DNA from: JAYZDP01 sp036337765
GTDB lineage: Bacteria > Acidobacteriota > Thermoanaerobaculia > Multivoradales > Multivoraceae
Length of the DNA stretch: 6,906 nucleotides
Direction of reading: 5' to 3'
NCBI GenBank assembly: GCA_036337765.1
Contig: JAYZDP010000151.1
Span: 1 to 6,906 of the forward strand
The position numbers were made by a program, and so were the translations under genes. Shown in pieces: positions 1-6,584 of this stretch. How positions within the stretch are numbered: the first letter of the stretch is position 1; every line of letters starts with the position of its first letter. The notes beneath the pieces were generated by a model. The model made no database searches. It had not been told where the DNA came from and saw only the letters and a list, made by a program, of their open reading frames with translations.

Positions 1-1061
1 CCCCGGCCGCGACTCGCCACATCCCCCACCCGACGGCGCGCGTGCGCAAGACGGGAAAGACAAAGACACCGCTGATCGCCGCGGCCGCGGTCGCAGGCCT
101 TCTGGGCGCGGCCGCCGCCGGGTACTACTTTCTTGGCGGCAGCGACGGCAGCGGCACCGGTGAACCGACCGAGGAAGCGGCCGCCGGACCGATGGTGACG
201 CGCACGATCGTGATCCAGTCGGACCGGGGTGGTGCCGAGGTCTGGGGCAACGGGCAGAGCACGGGTCTGTTCGTGCCAGCCGAGCTTCAGATCGAGGAGC
301 CGGCGGGAAGCGATGTGTACATCGAGCTCAAGCGCGGCGAGCACGTCGTCGCGTCGCGGACCTTCACCGTCGATCCGGCGATGGCGACCGACTGGACCGC
401 TGTCGAGTCTGCCTTGCCGGCGCAGAGCTACGAGGTGGCAACGCGGCCGAACGGCGCAACCATCTTCGTCAACGACGAGGCGACCGAGCAAAAGACTCCG
501 GCCAAGATAGATCTCGTCCCCGGGCAGGAGTACAAGATCCGTGTCGAGCTGGCCGAGCATCACCCCGAAGAGGTGAGCTTCGAGTTCCCCGGCGGGCTCA
601 GCGAAGACATCCGCGACAACGAGCAGGTCTTTTTTCGCCTGCGCTCCACCATCCCACCCGGCAAGCTCCAGTTGGCAGCCGACTACAGCTTCCGAGTCAA
701 GGTCGGCGGGCGCAGCCACGGGCCGTCGAAGAGCCACTCCATCAGCCTGAGGCCCGACACCTACGAGGCTCAACTGACCTCGGCCGAGGTGTTCCTCGAT
801 ACGAAGCGACAGGTCACGGTGAGAGCCGGCGAGGCCGCAAGCGTGGAGGTACCCGCGGCGGTCGATTTCCGGGTGGCGGCCAACCCGGGCAACTGCCGCG
901 TCTACATCAACGATCGCCTGATCGGCGAGCTGCCCGTCAGCCAATCCCTGATCCCGGGCACTTACCGTTTTCGCTTCGAATGGCCGGCTTCGGGTGAGAC
1001 ACGCGAGAAGTCCGAGACGATCACGACCCAGACTACCCAGGTTTTCGGTACTCTCGAGTAG
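1..1061 (+). CDS. C-terminal part of a membrane-anchored PEGA-repeat protein, probably a Ser/Thr protein kinase (5' truncated by window)
   Basis: Seen: the frame ending in TAG at 1059-1061 is open back to the first complete codon at base 3. The first possible start is GTG at 42, which has no Shine-Dalgarno-like sequence before it, so I read the gene as entering from the left. Counting from GTG 42, a basic stretch (RKTGKTK) precedes one Ala/Leu/Gly-rich membrane helix at about 10-30. A Gly/Ser/Glu linker follows, then four beta-rich PEGA-like repeats at about 53-111, 127-183, 206-272 and 274-339. They share pieces such as GATIFVND, NCRVYINDRLIG and LIPGTYRFRFEW. Charge distribution puts the N-terminus in the cytoplasm and the repeats outside. 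Family knowledge: a Pro/Thr-containing linker, a TM helix and extracytoplasmic PEGA repeats are common behind bacterial Hanks-type kinase domains. The kinase domain itself is not in the window, so that identity is inference. If GTG 42 were real, this would be a 339-residue signal-anchor PEGA protein. The next gene starts two bases downstream. Confidence 0.72.
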   Translation, partial: PAATRHIPHPTARVRKTGKTKTPLIAAAAVAGLLGAAAAGYYFLGGSDGSGTGEPTEEAAAGPMVTRTIVIQSDRGGAEVWGNGQSTGLFVPAELQIEEPAGSDVYIELKRGEHVVASRTFTVDPAMATDWTAVESALPAQSYEVATRPNGATIFVNDEATEQKTPAKIDLVPGQEYKIRVELAEHHPEEVSFEFPGGLSEDIRDNEQVFFRLRSTIPPGKLQLAADYSFRVKVGGRSHGPSKSHSISLRPDTYEAQLTSAEVFLDTKRQVTVRAGEAASVEVPAAVDFRVAANPGNCRVYINDRLIGELPVSQSLIPGTYRFRFEWPASGETREKSETITTQTTQVFGTLE

Positions 1062-1063
1062 CC

Positions 1064-2563
1064 ATGACGAGGCTCAGAATCACCGCTCCCAGTCTTCTGG
1101 GGTGCCTGGCGTTGCTGTGGATCGCCAACGCTACCGCCGCCCAGCAGGGTGACGGCGCCGCAGAGCGCGTCTGGGTACAGGCCCAGCGGCTCGAGCGTGA
1201 GGAGAAGATCGACGACGCCCGGAACGAGTACAACCTCCTGGTCTCGAACTTCCCCGACACCAGCTACGCCCAGGAAGCGCTGCTCGCGCTGGCCAGGTCC
1301 TACCGCAGCACCGACCAGGTCCAGGACGCCTACATCGCGCTCGACAAGCTCGCCAACGACTACCCAGACTCACCCCGGGCGGCCGAGGCCTGGGTCCTGC
1401 GCGGGCGCTACCAGATCGAAGAAGCCGCCGATCGGGCAGAGCTGGACGACACCCGCACTCCCCTACGTCGTGTGCCGGCGCTGTTCGGCCGCAAGGAGTA
1501 TCCGGCTCTCGACGCCCGAGTAGAAGCACGCGTGCGCCATGGTGAGGTCCACCTGTTGCTCGGCGAGGCCAGCCAGGCGGCACTCGACTTTCTCGGTGCG
1601 ATCGAGGAAGAGAGCCGCTCGCCATGGATGGCGCAGGCCTTCTACGGTCTCGGACGAAGCCTGATGAACAATGACGATTGGGTCGGTGCGGCCGACGCCC
1701 TGCAAGCCGTCATCGCTCAGGAGGACGGCTCCGAGCGGCTGCGGGCCGAAGCCCGGATCGATCTCGCCTTCCTGCATCGCAATTGGATCCGACCGAGCCT
1801 CGGCCAGGATCGCTGGCTGACGGCCAGGCCTCTGGGCATCGCCGGTGCTGCCTTGAAGCGCCCGCTCCGCGTAGCGGCACGGCGCGACGGCAGCGTTCTG
1901 GTCTTCGATACCGGCCAGGGGCAGATCCTGCACGTCTCCCCCACCGGCGAGGTCGCTAAGAGGGCGACGCAGCAGCAGACCCGCGACGTCTGGTGGAGCG
2001 CCAACGGACGCCCCTACGCCACGCTCAACGACGCGCTGTACGCCGTCGACACCAGCCAGCGCGAGACCTTCACGCCAGCCGGGGTTCCGATCAAGAACCT
2101 CGGCGCGGGGCAACGCGGAGTCTTCCAGCAGTGGGTAGCCCTGGACCGCGACAAAAAGGCCCTGTGGACCTTCGACCGCCGGGGCCAGGCACGAGCGCTC
2201 TCCGCAGCCTCAGATGACGTCGCCGATATCGCACTGGCGCCTCGGGGTGAGCTGCTGATCCTGGATCGCAAAGGCAAATCGGTTACGCGCCTCGACATGA
2301 ACGGTGACCGCGTGCATCGCTTTACCGGCAGCTGGAAGCGTCCGCAGGCCCTGGCATCCGACAGCTACGGCAACGTCTACATTCTCGACGTGGGCGCAAA
2401 GACGGTCGAGGTTCGAGACCCCGAGGGAACCCGCATCGGCCAGGTGGGTCCGGTGCTGCCGGGCGGCATCGAGCTACGCGCTCCCGAAGATGTCGCCGTC
2501 GACGGCCATGGGCGGCTGCTCCTAGCAGATCGAGGACTGGCCCAAATATACGTCCTCGAGTGA
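1064..2563 (+). CDS. Secreted TPR and NHL-like beta-propeller protein
   Basis: 499 residues. A signal peptide at 1-26 (basic MTRLR, hydrophobic LLGCLALLWIA, cleavage after ATAA and before QQ) points to export. There is no lipobox cysteine at the cleavage point. Residues about 33-230 are helical TPR-like repeats, including an YbgF/BamD-like pair around ARNEYNLLVSNFPDTSYAQ and DAYIALDKLANDYPDSPRA. Residues about 266-499 form six blades of NHL-like propeller; the clearest are DGSVLVFDTGQGQILHVSPTG, GELLILDRKGKSVTRLDMNG, YGNVYILDVGAKTVEVRDPEG and HGRLLLADRGLAQIYVLE. No catalytic motif is visible. TPR plus propeller usually means protein or glycan binding, so a periplasmic or surface scaffold is the best reading. 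The ATG at 1064 lies two bases after the upstream stop, with only a weak GAG motif 5 nt ahead, so it is probably translationally coupled. The specific function is unknown to me. Confidence 0.85.
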   Translation: MTRLRITAPSLLGCLALLWIANATAAQQGDGAAERVWVQAQRLEREEKIDDARNEYNLLVSNFPDTSYAQEALLALARSYRSTDQVQDAYIALDKLANDYPDSPRAAEAWVLRGRYQIEEAADRAELDDTRTPLRRVPALFGRKEYPALDARVEARVRHGEVHLLLGEASQAALDFLGAIEEESRSPWMAQAFYGLGRSLMNNDDWVGAADALQAVIAQEDGSERLRAEARIDLAFLHRNWIRPSLGQDRWLTARPLGIAGAALKRPLRVAARRDGSVLVFDTGQGQILHVSPTGEVAKRATQQQTRDVWWSANGRPYATLNDALYAVDTSQRETFTPAGVPIKNLGAGQRGVFQQWVALDRDKKALWTFDRRGQARALSAASDDVADIALAPRGELLILDRKGKSVTRLDMNGDRVHRFTGSWKRPQALASDSYGNVYILDVGAKTVEVRDPEGTRIGQVGPVLPGGIELRAPEDVAVDGHGRLLLADRGLAQIYVLE

Positions 2564-2571
2564 GTAGTTCC

Positions 2572-4737
2572 ATGCGTCGATTGCACCTCTGGCTGATCGC
2601 CGGTCTCCTAGTGTTCGCCCCATCGCTCACGGGTGCGCAGCAGCTGGTCGAGGAGGATCTCCCCGAGCCCGAGGTGTGGGAAGAGGTCGTCCCGAGCTTC
2701 GCCGAGGCCGAGCAGATCTTCAACTCGGCGAACCAGCCCGACTCGCTGGTGCTGTTCGACGCCTTCCTGCGCCAGGTGGAAGAGAACCGGGTGCTCGAGG
2801 AGCCGCCAGACATGATCTACGACCTGGTTGCCAAGAGCTATTTCTTCCGGGCGCAGGTCAATCACAATCTCGGCTCGACCGAGCTCGTCGAGCTCGACCT
2901 GGAGCAGCTCCTGGAGATCGATCCGGGCTTTTTGTTCGATCGTGCCCTGGTGTCGGGGCGCCTCGCCGAGCAGTTCGACACCATGAAGAAGGAGAGGGTG
3001 GCGACCATCCTTGTCGCCGTCGATCCGCCTGACGCCGCGGTCTCGGTCGGGCCCTGGAACACCGACCCGTCCGGGCTGCTGGAGATCCCGACCGGCATCC
3101 ACATCATCCATGCCGAGAAGGCGGGCTACGAGTCCCAGGATCTCGAGGTCGAGGTTGCGGCCGGGGACGCCCAGCCTCTCCCAATTCTGCTCGAGCGCAC
3201 CTCCGCTGTGCTCATAGTGGCGACGAGCATCGAGGACGTCGAGATCTTTCTCGATGGCGCCAATCGTGGCTCGACCTTGTACGGGTCCGACACGACCCAG
3301 GGCGCGCTGCTGGTGCTTGACGGCCTGCAGCCCGGAGGCTACGAGCTATCGGCGCGCAAGGAGTCGTTTCGCGAGTCCCTCGTCAGCGTGCAGATCGAGG
3401 ACTTGCTCGACTACAACATGGCCTCCATTCAGCTCGTCCCGACCTCGGGCGTCGTGGCGCTGAACAACATGCCTCCCGGGACCGTGATCCGCGCCAACGG
3501 CAATCTGGTGTCGCCGAGCTTCTCGGGCAGCGGCGTACAGGTCGCGCTCAGCCCGGGTGGCTACACGCTATCGCTGGCACACCCGGACCGGGGCCTGTTC
3601 GAAGCCCGCGTCGACATCATCGATCAGCAGGCAGTGGAGATCGACGTCCGCCTACGGCCGCCACTCGTACTGCTCGGAATCCTTGGCGGCGATACCTCCA
3701 CGGCAACGAGAATGAACGGACTGCTGAGTACCGAGCTGGGAGAGCTAGGAAGCTGGGCATTGATTGACCGATCGGGGGTGGCAGAGGAGATCGTCGCCGC
3801 GGCAGGCCTTGACGTCGCTACCCTGCGGGCCTACGCACAGACCGGCAGCCGGCAGACGATTCCGTGGATCGAGATCCAGAAGGAAGCCGGGGACCGAGCC
3901 GAAGAGGGCTCGGTCTACATGCTCGGAGTCCTCTCGGACGATCTGCTCGCAGAGACGGTACACATGTTCCTCTTCCCTGAAAGCCCGCTTCCGGCACGAC
4001 CGGATCAGGTCGATCTCGCCCTCGACAGCGCCACGGTGCGCAACCTCGCCGCCCTGCTCAACCACAGCGTTCTCGAGTCCCGGCCTACCCTGGGGGCGAT
4101 TGTCGTTGACTCCCCCGCGGCGGCTGGTCCTCTGGTCGTCCAGACGAGCGAGGGCGGGCCGGCGCAGCAGGCGGGCCTGACCTCTGGCGACGAGATTCTG
4201 TCGATTGACGGCACGACTGTGGCCACCGTCAGCGACTTCTGGCGAGAGCTCACGGCCCGCGTCGAGACCCACGCAACCAGCGGCCGTCTGGTGCCGCTAC
4301 GCGTCGCCTCACCCGGCGGTGAGCGCGACGTCCAGCTCGCCCTCACCACTTCTCCGTCTCTCATCGAGCTGGGTGCGACCGACGTACTGTACTCGGTCGC
4401 CTCCTACGAGCTGTCGACCGAGGATCAGAATGAAGAGGGCGTGGTCCCGAAGTGGGTGGTGCGACTCAACCAGGCCGTGGTGTACCTGCACGGTGGCGAT
4501 CTGCAGGGGGCGATTCAGATGCTGCGCTCGATCGACGCTCCCACGGGGGGGCGTCTCGGTGAAGCCCAGGTCAACTATCTTCTCGGTTTGGCCCTCAGCT
4601 CAGCCGGAGGCGAGTACGCGTCCACAGCGAGCGGCTTTTTGACCCGCGCCGCCGAAGGGACCGACGGCAGGCTCTACCATGCCGACGGCCCACTCATCGC
4701 GCCACGCGCCAAGGTCCGCCTGCGAGTTCTGAACTGA
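2572..4737 (+). CDS. Secreted multidomain protein: helical repeats, three PEGA-like repeats, possible CsgG/FlgT-like segment, PDZ, TPR
   Basis: 721 residues from ATG 2572. I prefer this start because MRR followed by LHLWLIAGLLVFA is a textbook signal peptide (cleavage after TGA, before QQ) and a weak GTGAG lies 7 nt upstream. GTG at 2560 overlaps the previous stop by 4 bp and would add four residues. Layout from ATG 2572: acidic helical/TPR-like region about 35-143 ending near DPGFLFDRALVSGRL; PEGA-like repeats about 144-208, 210-286 and 292-364; a mixed alpha/beta region about 364-505 whose start (LLSTELGELGSWALIDRSG) resembles the CsgG/FlgT/TolB-N fold; a PDZ domain about 508-600 with its ligand loop and strand GLTSGDEILSIDG at 535-547; and two TPR-like hairpins about 620-695. 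No trypsin-like or S41 protease triad is visible, so PDZ probably binds C-terminal peptides here. Export, PDZ and PEGA assignments are firm in pattern; the CsgG-like call is weak. No known family name fits the whole protein. Confidence 0.84.
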   Translation: MRRLHLWLIAGLLVFAPSLTGAQQLVEEDLPEPEVWEEVVPSFAEAEQIFNSANQPDSLVLFDAFLRQVEENRVLEEPPDMIYDLVAKSYFFRAQVNHNLGSTELVELDLEQLLEIDPGFLFDRALVSGRLAEQFDTMKKERVATILVAVDPPDAAVSVGPWNTDPSGLLEIPTGIHIIHAEKAGYESQDLEVEVAAGDAQPLPILLERTSAVLIVATSIEDVEIFLDGANRGSTLYGSDTTQGALLVLDGLQPGGYELSARKESFRESLVSVQIEDLLDYNMASIQLVPTSGVVALNNMPPGTVIRANGNLVSPSFSGSGVQVALSPGGYTLSLAHPDRGLFEARVDIIDQQAVEIDVRLRPPLVLLGILGGDTSTATRMNGLLSTELGELGSWALIDRSGVAEEIVAAAGLDVATLRAYAQTGSRQTIPWIEIQKEAGDRAEEGSVYMLGVLSDDLLAETVHMFLFPESPLPARPDQVDLALDSATVRNLAALLNHSVLESRPTLGAIVVDSPAAAGPLVVQTSEGGPAQQAGLTSGDEILSIDGTTVATVSDFWRELTARVETHATSGRLVPLRVASPGGERDVQLALTTSPSLIELGATDVLYSVASYELSTEDQNEEGVVPKWVVRLNQAVVYLHGGDLQGAIQMLRSIDAPTGGRLGEAQVNYLLGLALSSAGGEYASTASGFLTRAAEGTDGRLYHADGPLIAPRAKVRLRVLN

Positions 4738-4760
4738 CGGCCGCAGAGCCGTTCTCGCCT

Positions 4761-6062
4761 GTGAGCCTGCTCGAACGTGCCAGCCGATCCATGCCCGGGG
4801 GCGTGAGCTCTCCCGTGCGTGCGTTCCGCGGCGTCGGCGGCGAGCCTGTTTTCGTCAGGAGTGCCGAGGGTGCACACCTGGTCGGCGAGGACGGCCGCTC
4901 CTACATCGACTACATCGGCGGCTACGGACCGATGATTCTCGGCCACGGCCACCCGGAGGTCGTGGAGGCGATTCGCGACGCCGCCGAGGGCGGCCAGAGC
5001 TTCGGCGTGCCCACCCTTGGGGAAGTCGAGTTGGCCGAAGCGATCATCGAGGCATTGCCGTCCGTCGAGCTGGTTCGGCTCGTGTCGTCGGGTACTGAGG
5101 CTACGATGTCGGCGCTGCGCCTGGCGCGTGCTGCTACCGGTCGAGAGAAGGTGCTGAAGTACGCTGGCTGCTACCACGGCCACGCCGACAGCTTCCTCGT
5201 CGCGGCCGGCTCCGGCGCGGCCACGATCGGCGTGCCCTCTTCTCCTGGCGTTCCGTCGTCGGTGACCGACAATACTCTGGTCGCCCAGTACAACGACCTC
5301 GACGCCACCGCTGGACTCTTCGAGCGTCACTCGGACGAGATCGCGGCCGTCATCGTCGAGCCCGTCGCCGGTAACATGGGGCTCGTGCCTCCTCGAGACG
5401 GGTTCCTCGAGGGACTGAGACAACTCTGCACGCAGTCGGGGACGCTGCTCGTCTTCGACGAGGTGATGACCGGATTCCGCGTCGCCTGGGGAGGCGCGCA
5501 GGTGCGCCTCTGGCACCCGCAGGTGCGCACCGAGCACCAGCCCGACCTCACCTGCCTGGCAAAGGTCATCGGCGGTGGTTTGCCGGTGGCGGCGTATGGC
5601 GGACGCCGCGACCTGATGGAACAGATCGCGCCGAGCGGAAACGTCTATCAGGCCGGAACCCTTTCGGGAAACCCGATCGCCGTCGCGGCCGGACGTAAGA
5701 CTCTCGAAATACTCGGCCGTGACAACGGCATCGCCTACGATCGCCTCGAAGCCTCCGCGGCCTCTCTCGAGGCCGGTCTCGCCGCACTGGGAGAGAAGTA
5801 CGAGCTGACCTGGAAGATTCAAAGATGCGGGTCGATGCTGTCTTTTTTCTTCGCCGACCAGCCGGTACAGCAACTCTCCGACGTCGACGGCTCACGTCGG
5901 GAGCTGTGGAAGCGCCTCTTTCACCAGTTGCTCGCGAACGGGGTACATCTTCCGCCCTCGCCCTATGAAACACTCTTCGTTTCGACCGCGCACGGGCCCC
6001 GAGAGATCGAGGAAACGCTTGCCGCCTTCGATCGCTCGTTGGCCCAATCGGAACTCTCCTGA
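4761..6062 (+). CDS. hemL: Glutamate-1-semialdehyde 2,1-aminomutase (HemL)
   Basis: Converts glutamate-1-semialdehyde to 5-aminolevulinate in the C5 tetrapyrrole pathway; a cytosolic, PLP-dependent class-III aminotransferase. The 433 residues cover the full family length (E. coli 426). Diagnostic stretches: PGGVSSPVRAFRGVGG at 12-27, GPMILGHGHP, SSGTEATMSALRLARA, GCYHGHADSFL, VEPVAGNMG, FDEVMTGFR with the PLP-ring Asp at 233, catalytic Lys268 in CLAKVIGGGLPV, and YQAGTLSGNP. Two oddities: seven extra residues between GGAQ (ending 247) and PDLT (from 261), which coincide with a 21-bp duplication; and Tyr55 (GGYGP) where the family normally has Trp (SWGP). GTG 4761 is chosen because it begins the family N-terminus; no upstream ATG, GTG or TTG was found close by in frame, and no clear ribosome binding site precedes it. 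The 23-base gap to the previous stop implies co-transcription with the envelope genes. Confidence 0.97.
   Translation: MSLLERASRSMPGGVSSPVRAFRGVGGEPVFVRSAEGAHLVGEDGRSYIDYIGGYGPMILGHGHPEVVEAIRDAAEGGQSFGVPTLGEVELAEAIIEALPSVELVRLVSSGTEATMSALRLARAATGREKVLKYAGCYHGHADSFLVAAGSGAATIGVPSSPGVPSSVTDNTLVAQYNDLDATAGLFERHSDEIAAVIVEPVAGNMGLVPPRDGFLEGLRQLCTQSGTLLVFDEVMTGFRVAWGGAQVRLWHPQVRTEHQPDLTCLAKVIGGGLPVAAYGGRRDLMEQIAPSGNVYQAGTLSGNPIAVAAGRKTLEILGRDNGIAYDRLEASAASLEAGLAALGEKYELTWKIQRCGSMLSFFFADQPVQQLSDVDGSRRELWKRLFHQLLANGVHLPPSPYETLFVSTAHGPREIEETLAAFDRSLAQSELS
5497..5538 (+). repeat. 21-bp imperfect tandem duplication inside hemL
   Basis: Copy A is 5497-5517 and copy B is 5518-5538. The first 11 bases (CGCAGGTGCGC) and the last six (GCACC preceded by G) are the same in both, giving 17 of 21 identities. 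The unit is exactly seven codons, so the frame is kept; the protein shows QVRLWHP followed by QVRTEHQ. Compared with E. coli HemL, the interval between GAQ and PDLT is 13 residues instead of 6, exactly the size of one unit. A slipped-strand duplication that has since diverged is the simplest reading. Confidence 0.8.
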
Positions 6063-6088
6063 CAGACTCTCAGGCTGGGCGGGAACGC

Positions 6089-6116
6089 TTGAATTCGAGG
6101 ACCTTTTTCGGATAAC
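6089..6116 (+). promoter_or_regulatory. Possible sigma70-type promoter for the ferredoxin gene
   Basis: In the gap after hemL, TTGAAT at 6089-6094 is followed after 16 bases by GATAAC at 6111-6116. Each hexamer matches its consensus at 4 of 6 positions. This would start transcription near 6123 and leave a leader of roughly 45 bases. The 106-base gap would allow independent expression of the ferredoxin, but read-through from hemL is equally possible because no terminator is evident between them. Confidence 0.4.
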
Positions 6117-6156
6117 TTCGCGCCCGAGACCAGTCGTTCATACCCCCCCTATCAGA

Positions 6157-6163
6157 AGGAGAG
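6157..6163 (+). promoter_or_regulatory. Ribosome binding site of the ferredoxin gene
   Basis: AGGAGAG ends 5 nt before ATG 6169. It fixes the start: the same frame is open from 5965, but only the ATG has this strong site, and the protein from there matches the ferredoxin family from its first residues. Confidence 0.85.
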
Positions 6164-6168
6164 ATCGG

Positions 6169-6423
6169 ATGACTCACATCATTGCCGAGCCCTGCGTCGG
6201 GACGAAGGACACCGCCTGCGTCGACGTGTGCCCGGTGGATTGCATCTACGGGAAAGACGATGACGGGGAGATCCTCTACATCCATCCGGAAGAGTGCATC
6301 GACTGCGGACTGTGCATCGACGCCTGCCCGGTTCAGGCGATCTTCCCGCTCGAGGAGGTTCCGGACCAGTGGACCGAGTGGATCGCCAAGAACTACCAGC
6401 ACTTCGACATGGAAGCGCCCTGA
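6169..6423 (+). CDS. fdxA: 7Fe ferredoxin, [3Fe-4S][4Fe-4S] type
   Basis: 84 residues; a small soluble electron carrier in the cytosol. Cysteines are at 9, 17, 21, 25, 43, 46, 49 and 53. By comparison with Azotobacter ferredoxin I and Thermus ferredoxin, C9, C17 and C53 should hold a [3Fe-4S] cluster and C21, C43, C46 and C49 a [4Fe-4S] cluster, with C25 as the free cysteine typical of the family. The position that would provide a fourth ligand in the first site (residue 12) is Thr, which supports the 3Fe form. The ends MTHIIAEPCVGTKD and EEVPDQWTEWIAKN resemble the short Thermus-type proteins, which lack the long C-terminal tail of the Azotobacter one. The redox partner is not visible here. 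The gene stands between two gaps and may be monocistronic. Confidence 0.95.
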   Translation: MTHIIAEPCVGTKDTACVDVCPVDCIYGKDDDGEILYIHPEECIDCGLCIDACPVQAIFPLEEVPDQWTEWIAKNYQHFDMEAP

Positions 6424-6450
6424 AGCGCGACCCTACACTCAGCGATTTCC

Positions 6451-6478
6451 AACGGCCGGCTCCTGGGAGCCGGTCGTT
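6451..6478 (+). terminator. Probable transcription terminator hairpin after the ferredoxin gene
   Basis: Arms 6451-6463 (AACGGCCGGCTCC) and 6466-6478 (GGAGCCGGTCGTT) pair over 13 positions with one G-U. The two-base centre means that the innermost pair would open to a four-base loop. It lies 28 bases after the ferredoxin stop. The T-tract after it is poor (GTTGTGCG), so it may be an inefficient terminator or mainly stabilise the mRNA 3' end. Confidence 0.65.
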
Positions 6479-6508
6479 GTGCGTCTGGGCCCGGTGTCGC
6501 AGTCCCTC

Positions 6509-6537
6509 TTGAAAATATGACTTGAAGGTACTAAGAT
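6509..6537 (+). promoter_or_regulatory. Likely sigma70-type promoter for the J-domain gene
   Basis: TTGAAA at 6509-6514 (5 of 6 to TTGACA), a 17-base spacer, then TAAGAT at 6532-6537 (4 of 6 to TATAAT). It lies in an AT-rich island unlike the rest of the window, just after the hairpin at 6451-6478. The predicted start is near 6544, giving a leader of about 53 bases. The heptamer CTTGAAA at 6508 also matches a sigma32 -35 element, but no CCCCAT-like -10 follows at the required distance. Confidence 0.6.
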
Positions 6538-6579
6538 TGAGGCTCTCGGGGCAAATATATGCATATTAGAGACTAAGAT
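6530..6579 (+). repeat. Pair of 8-bp direct repeats ACTAAGAT in the J-domain gene leader
   Basis: ACTAAGAT occurs at 6530-6537 and again at 6572-6579, 42 bp apart (about four helical turns). The first copy overlaps the proposed -10 element. Two copies of CTTGA at 6508 and 6521 lie just upstream. These could be regulator sites or chance repeats in an AT-rich stretch. Confidence 0.35.
6557..6566. promoter_or_regulatory. Perfect 10-bp palindrome in the leader, possible operator
   Basis: ATATGCATAT is its own reverse complement and lies about 13 bases after the predicted transcription start, upstream of the ribosome binding site. A dimeric repressor site is possible, but AT-rich sequence gives such short palindromes by chance. 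No CIRCE or HAIR heat-shock operator was recognised. Confidence 0.25.
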
Positions 6580-6584
6580 CCTAG

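Noticed and set aside
1463..2113. 216-codon minus-strand frame opposite the TPR/propeller gene
   Set aside because: The + strand has a signal peptide and clear repeats; the minus frame shows no domain or ribosome binding site and is explained by GC-rich codon bias.
4734..4760. Non-canonical CTG start of hemL at 4734 overlapping the previous stop
   Set aside because: The frame is open there and would add nine residues, but CTG starts are rare, no ribosome binding site precedes it, and GTG 4761 already gives the family N-terminus.
4674..5873. Long open frame (399 codons) on the minus strand opposite hemL
   Set aside because: It is the antisense shadow of a strongly conserved gene in high-GC DNA; the product is Arg/His/Asp-rich with no recognisable domain.
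6058..6074. Small inverted repeat CCTGA/TCAGG at the end of hemL as a terminator
   Set aside because: The stem has only five pairs with a seven-base loop and no T-tract.
5965..6168. N-terminal extension of the ferredoxin from an ATG inside hemL
   Set aside because: It overlaps the hemL end, has no ribosome binding site, and encodes an Arg-rich segment foreign to ferredoxins; ATG 6169 has a strong site and matches the family start.
6508..6540. sigma32 promoter or HspR (HAIR) operator upstream of the J-domain gene
   Set aside because: CTTGAAA matches the sigma32 -35 but no CCCCAT-like -10 follows; the CTTGA copies are direct, not inverted as in HAIR (CTTGAGT-N7-ACTCAAG).
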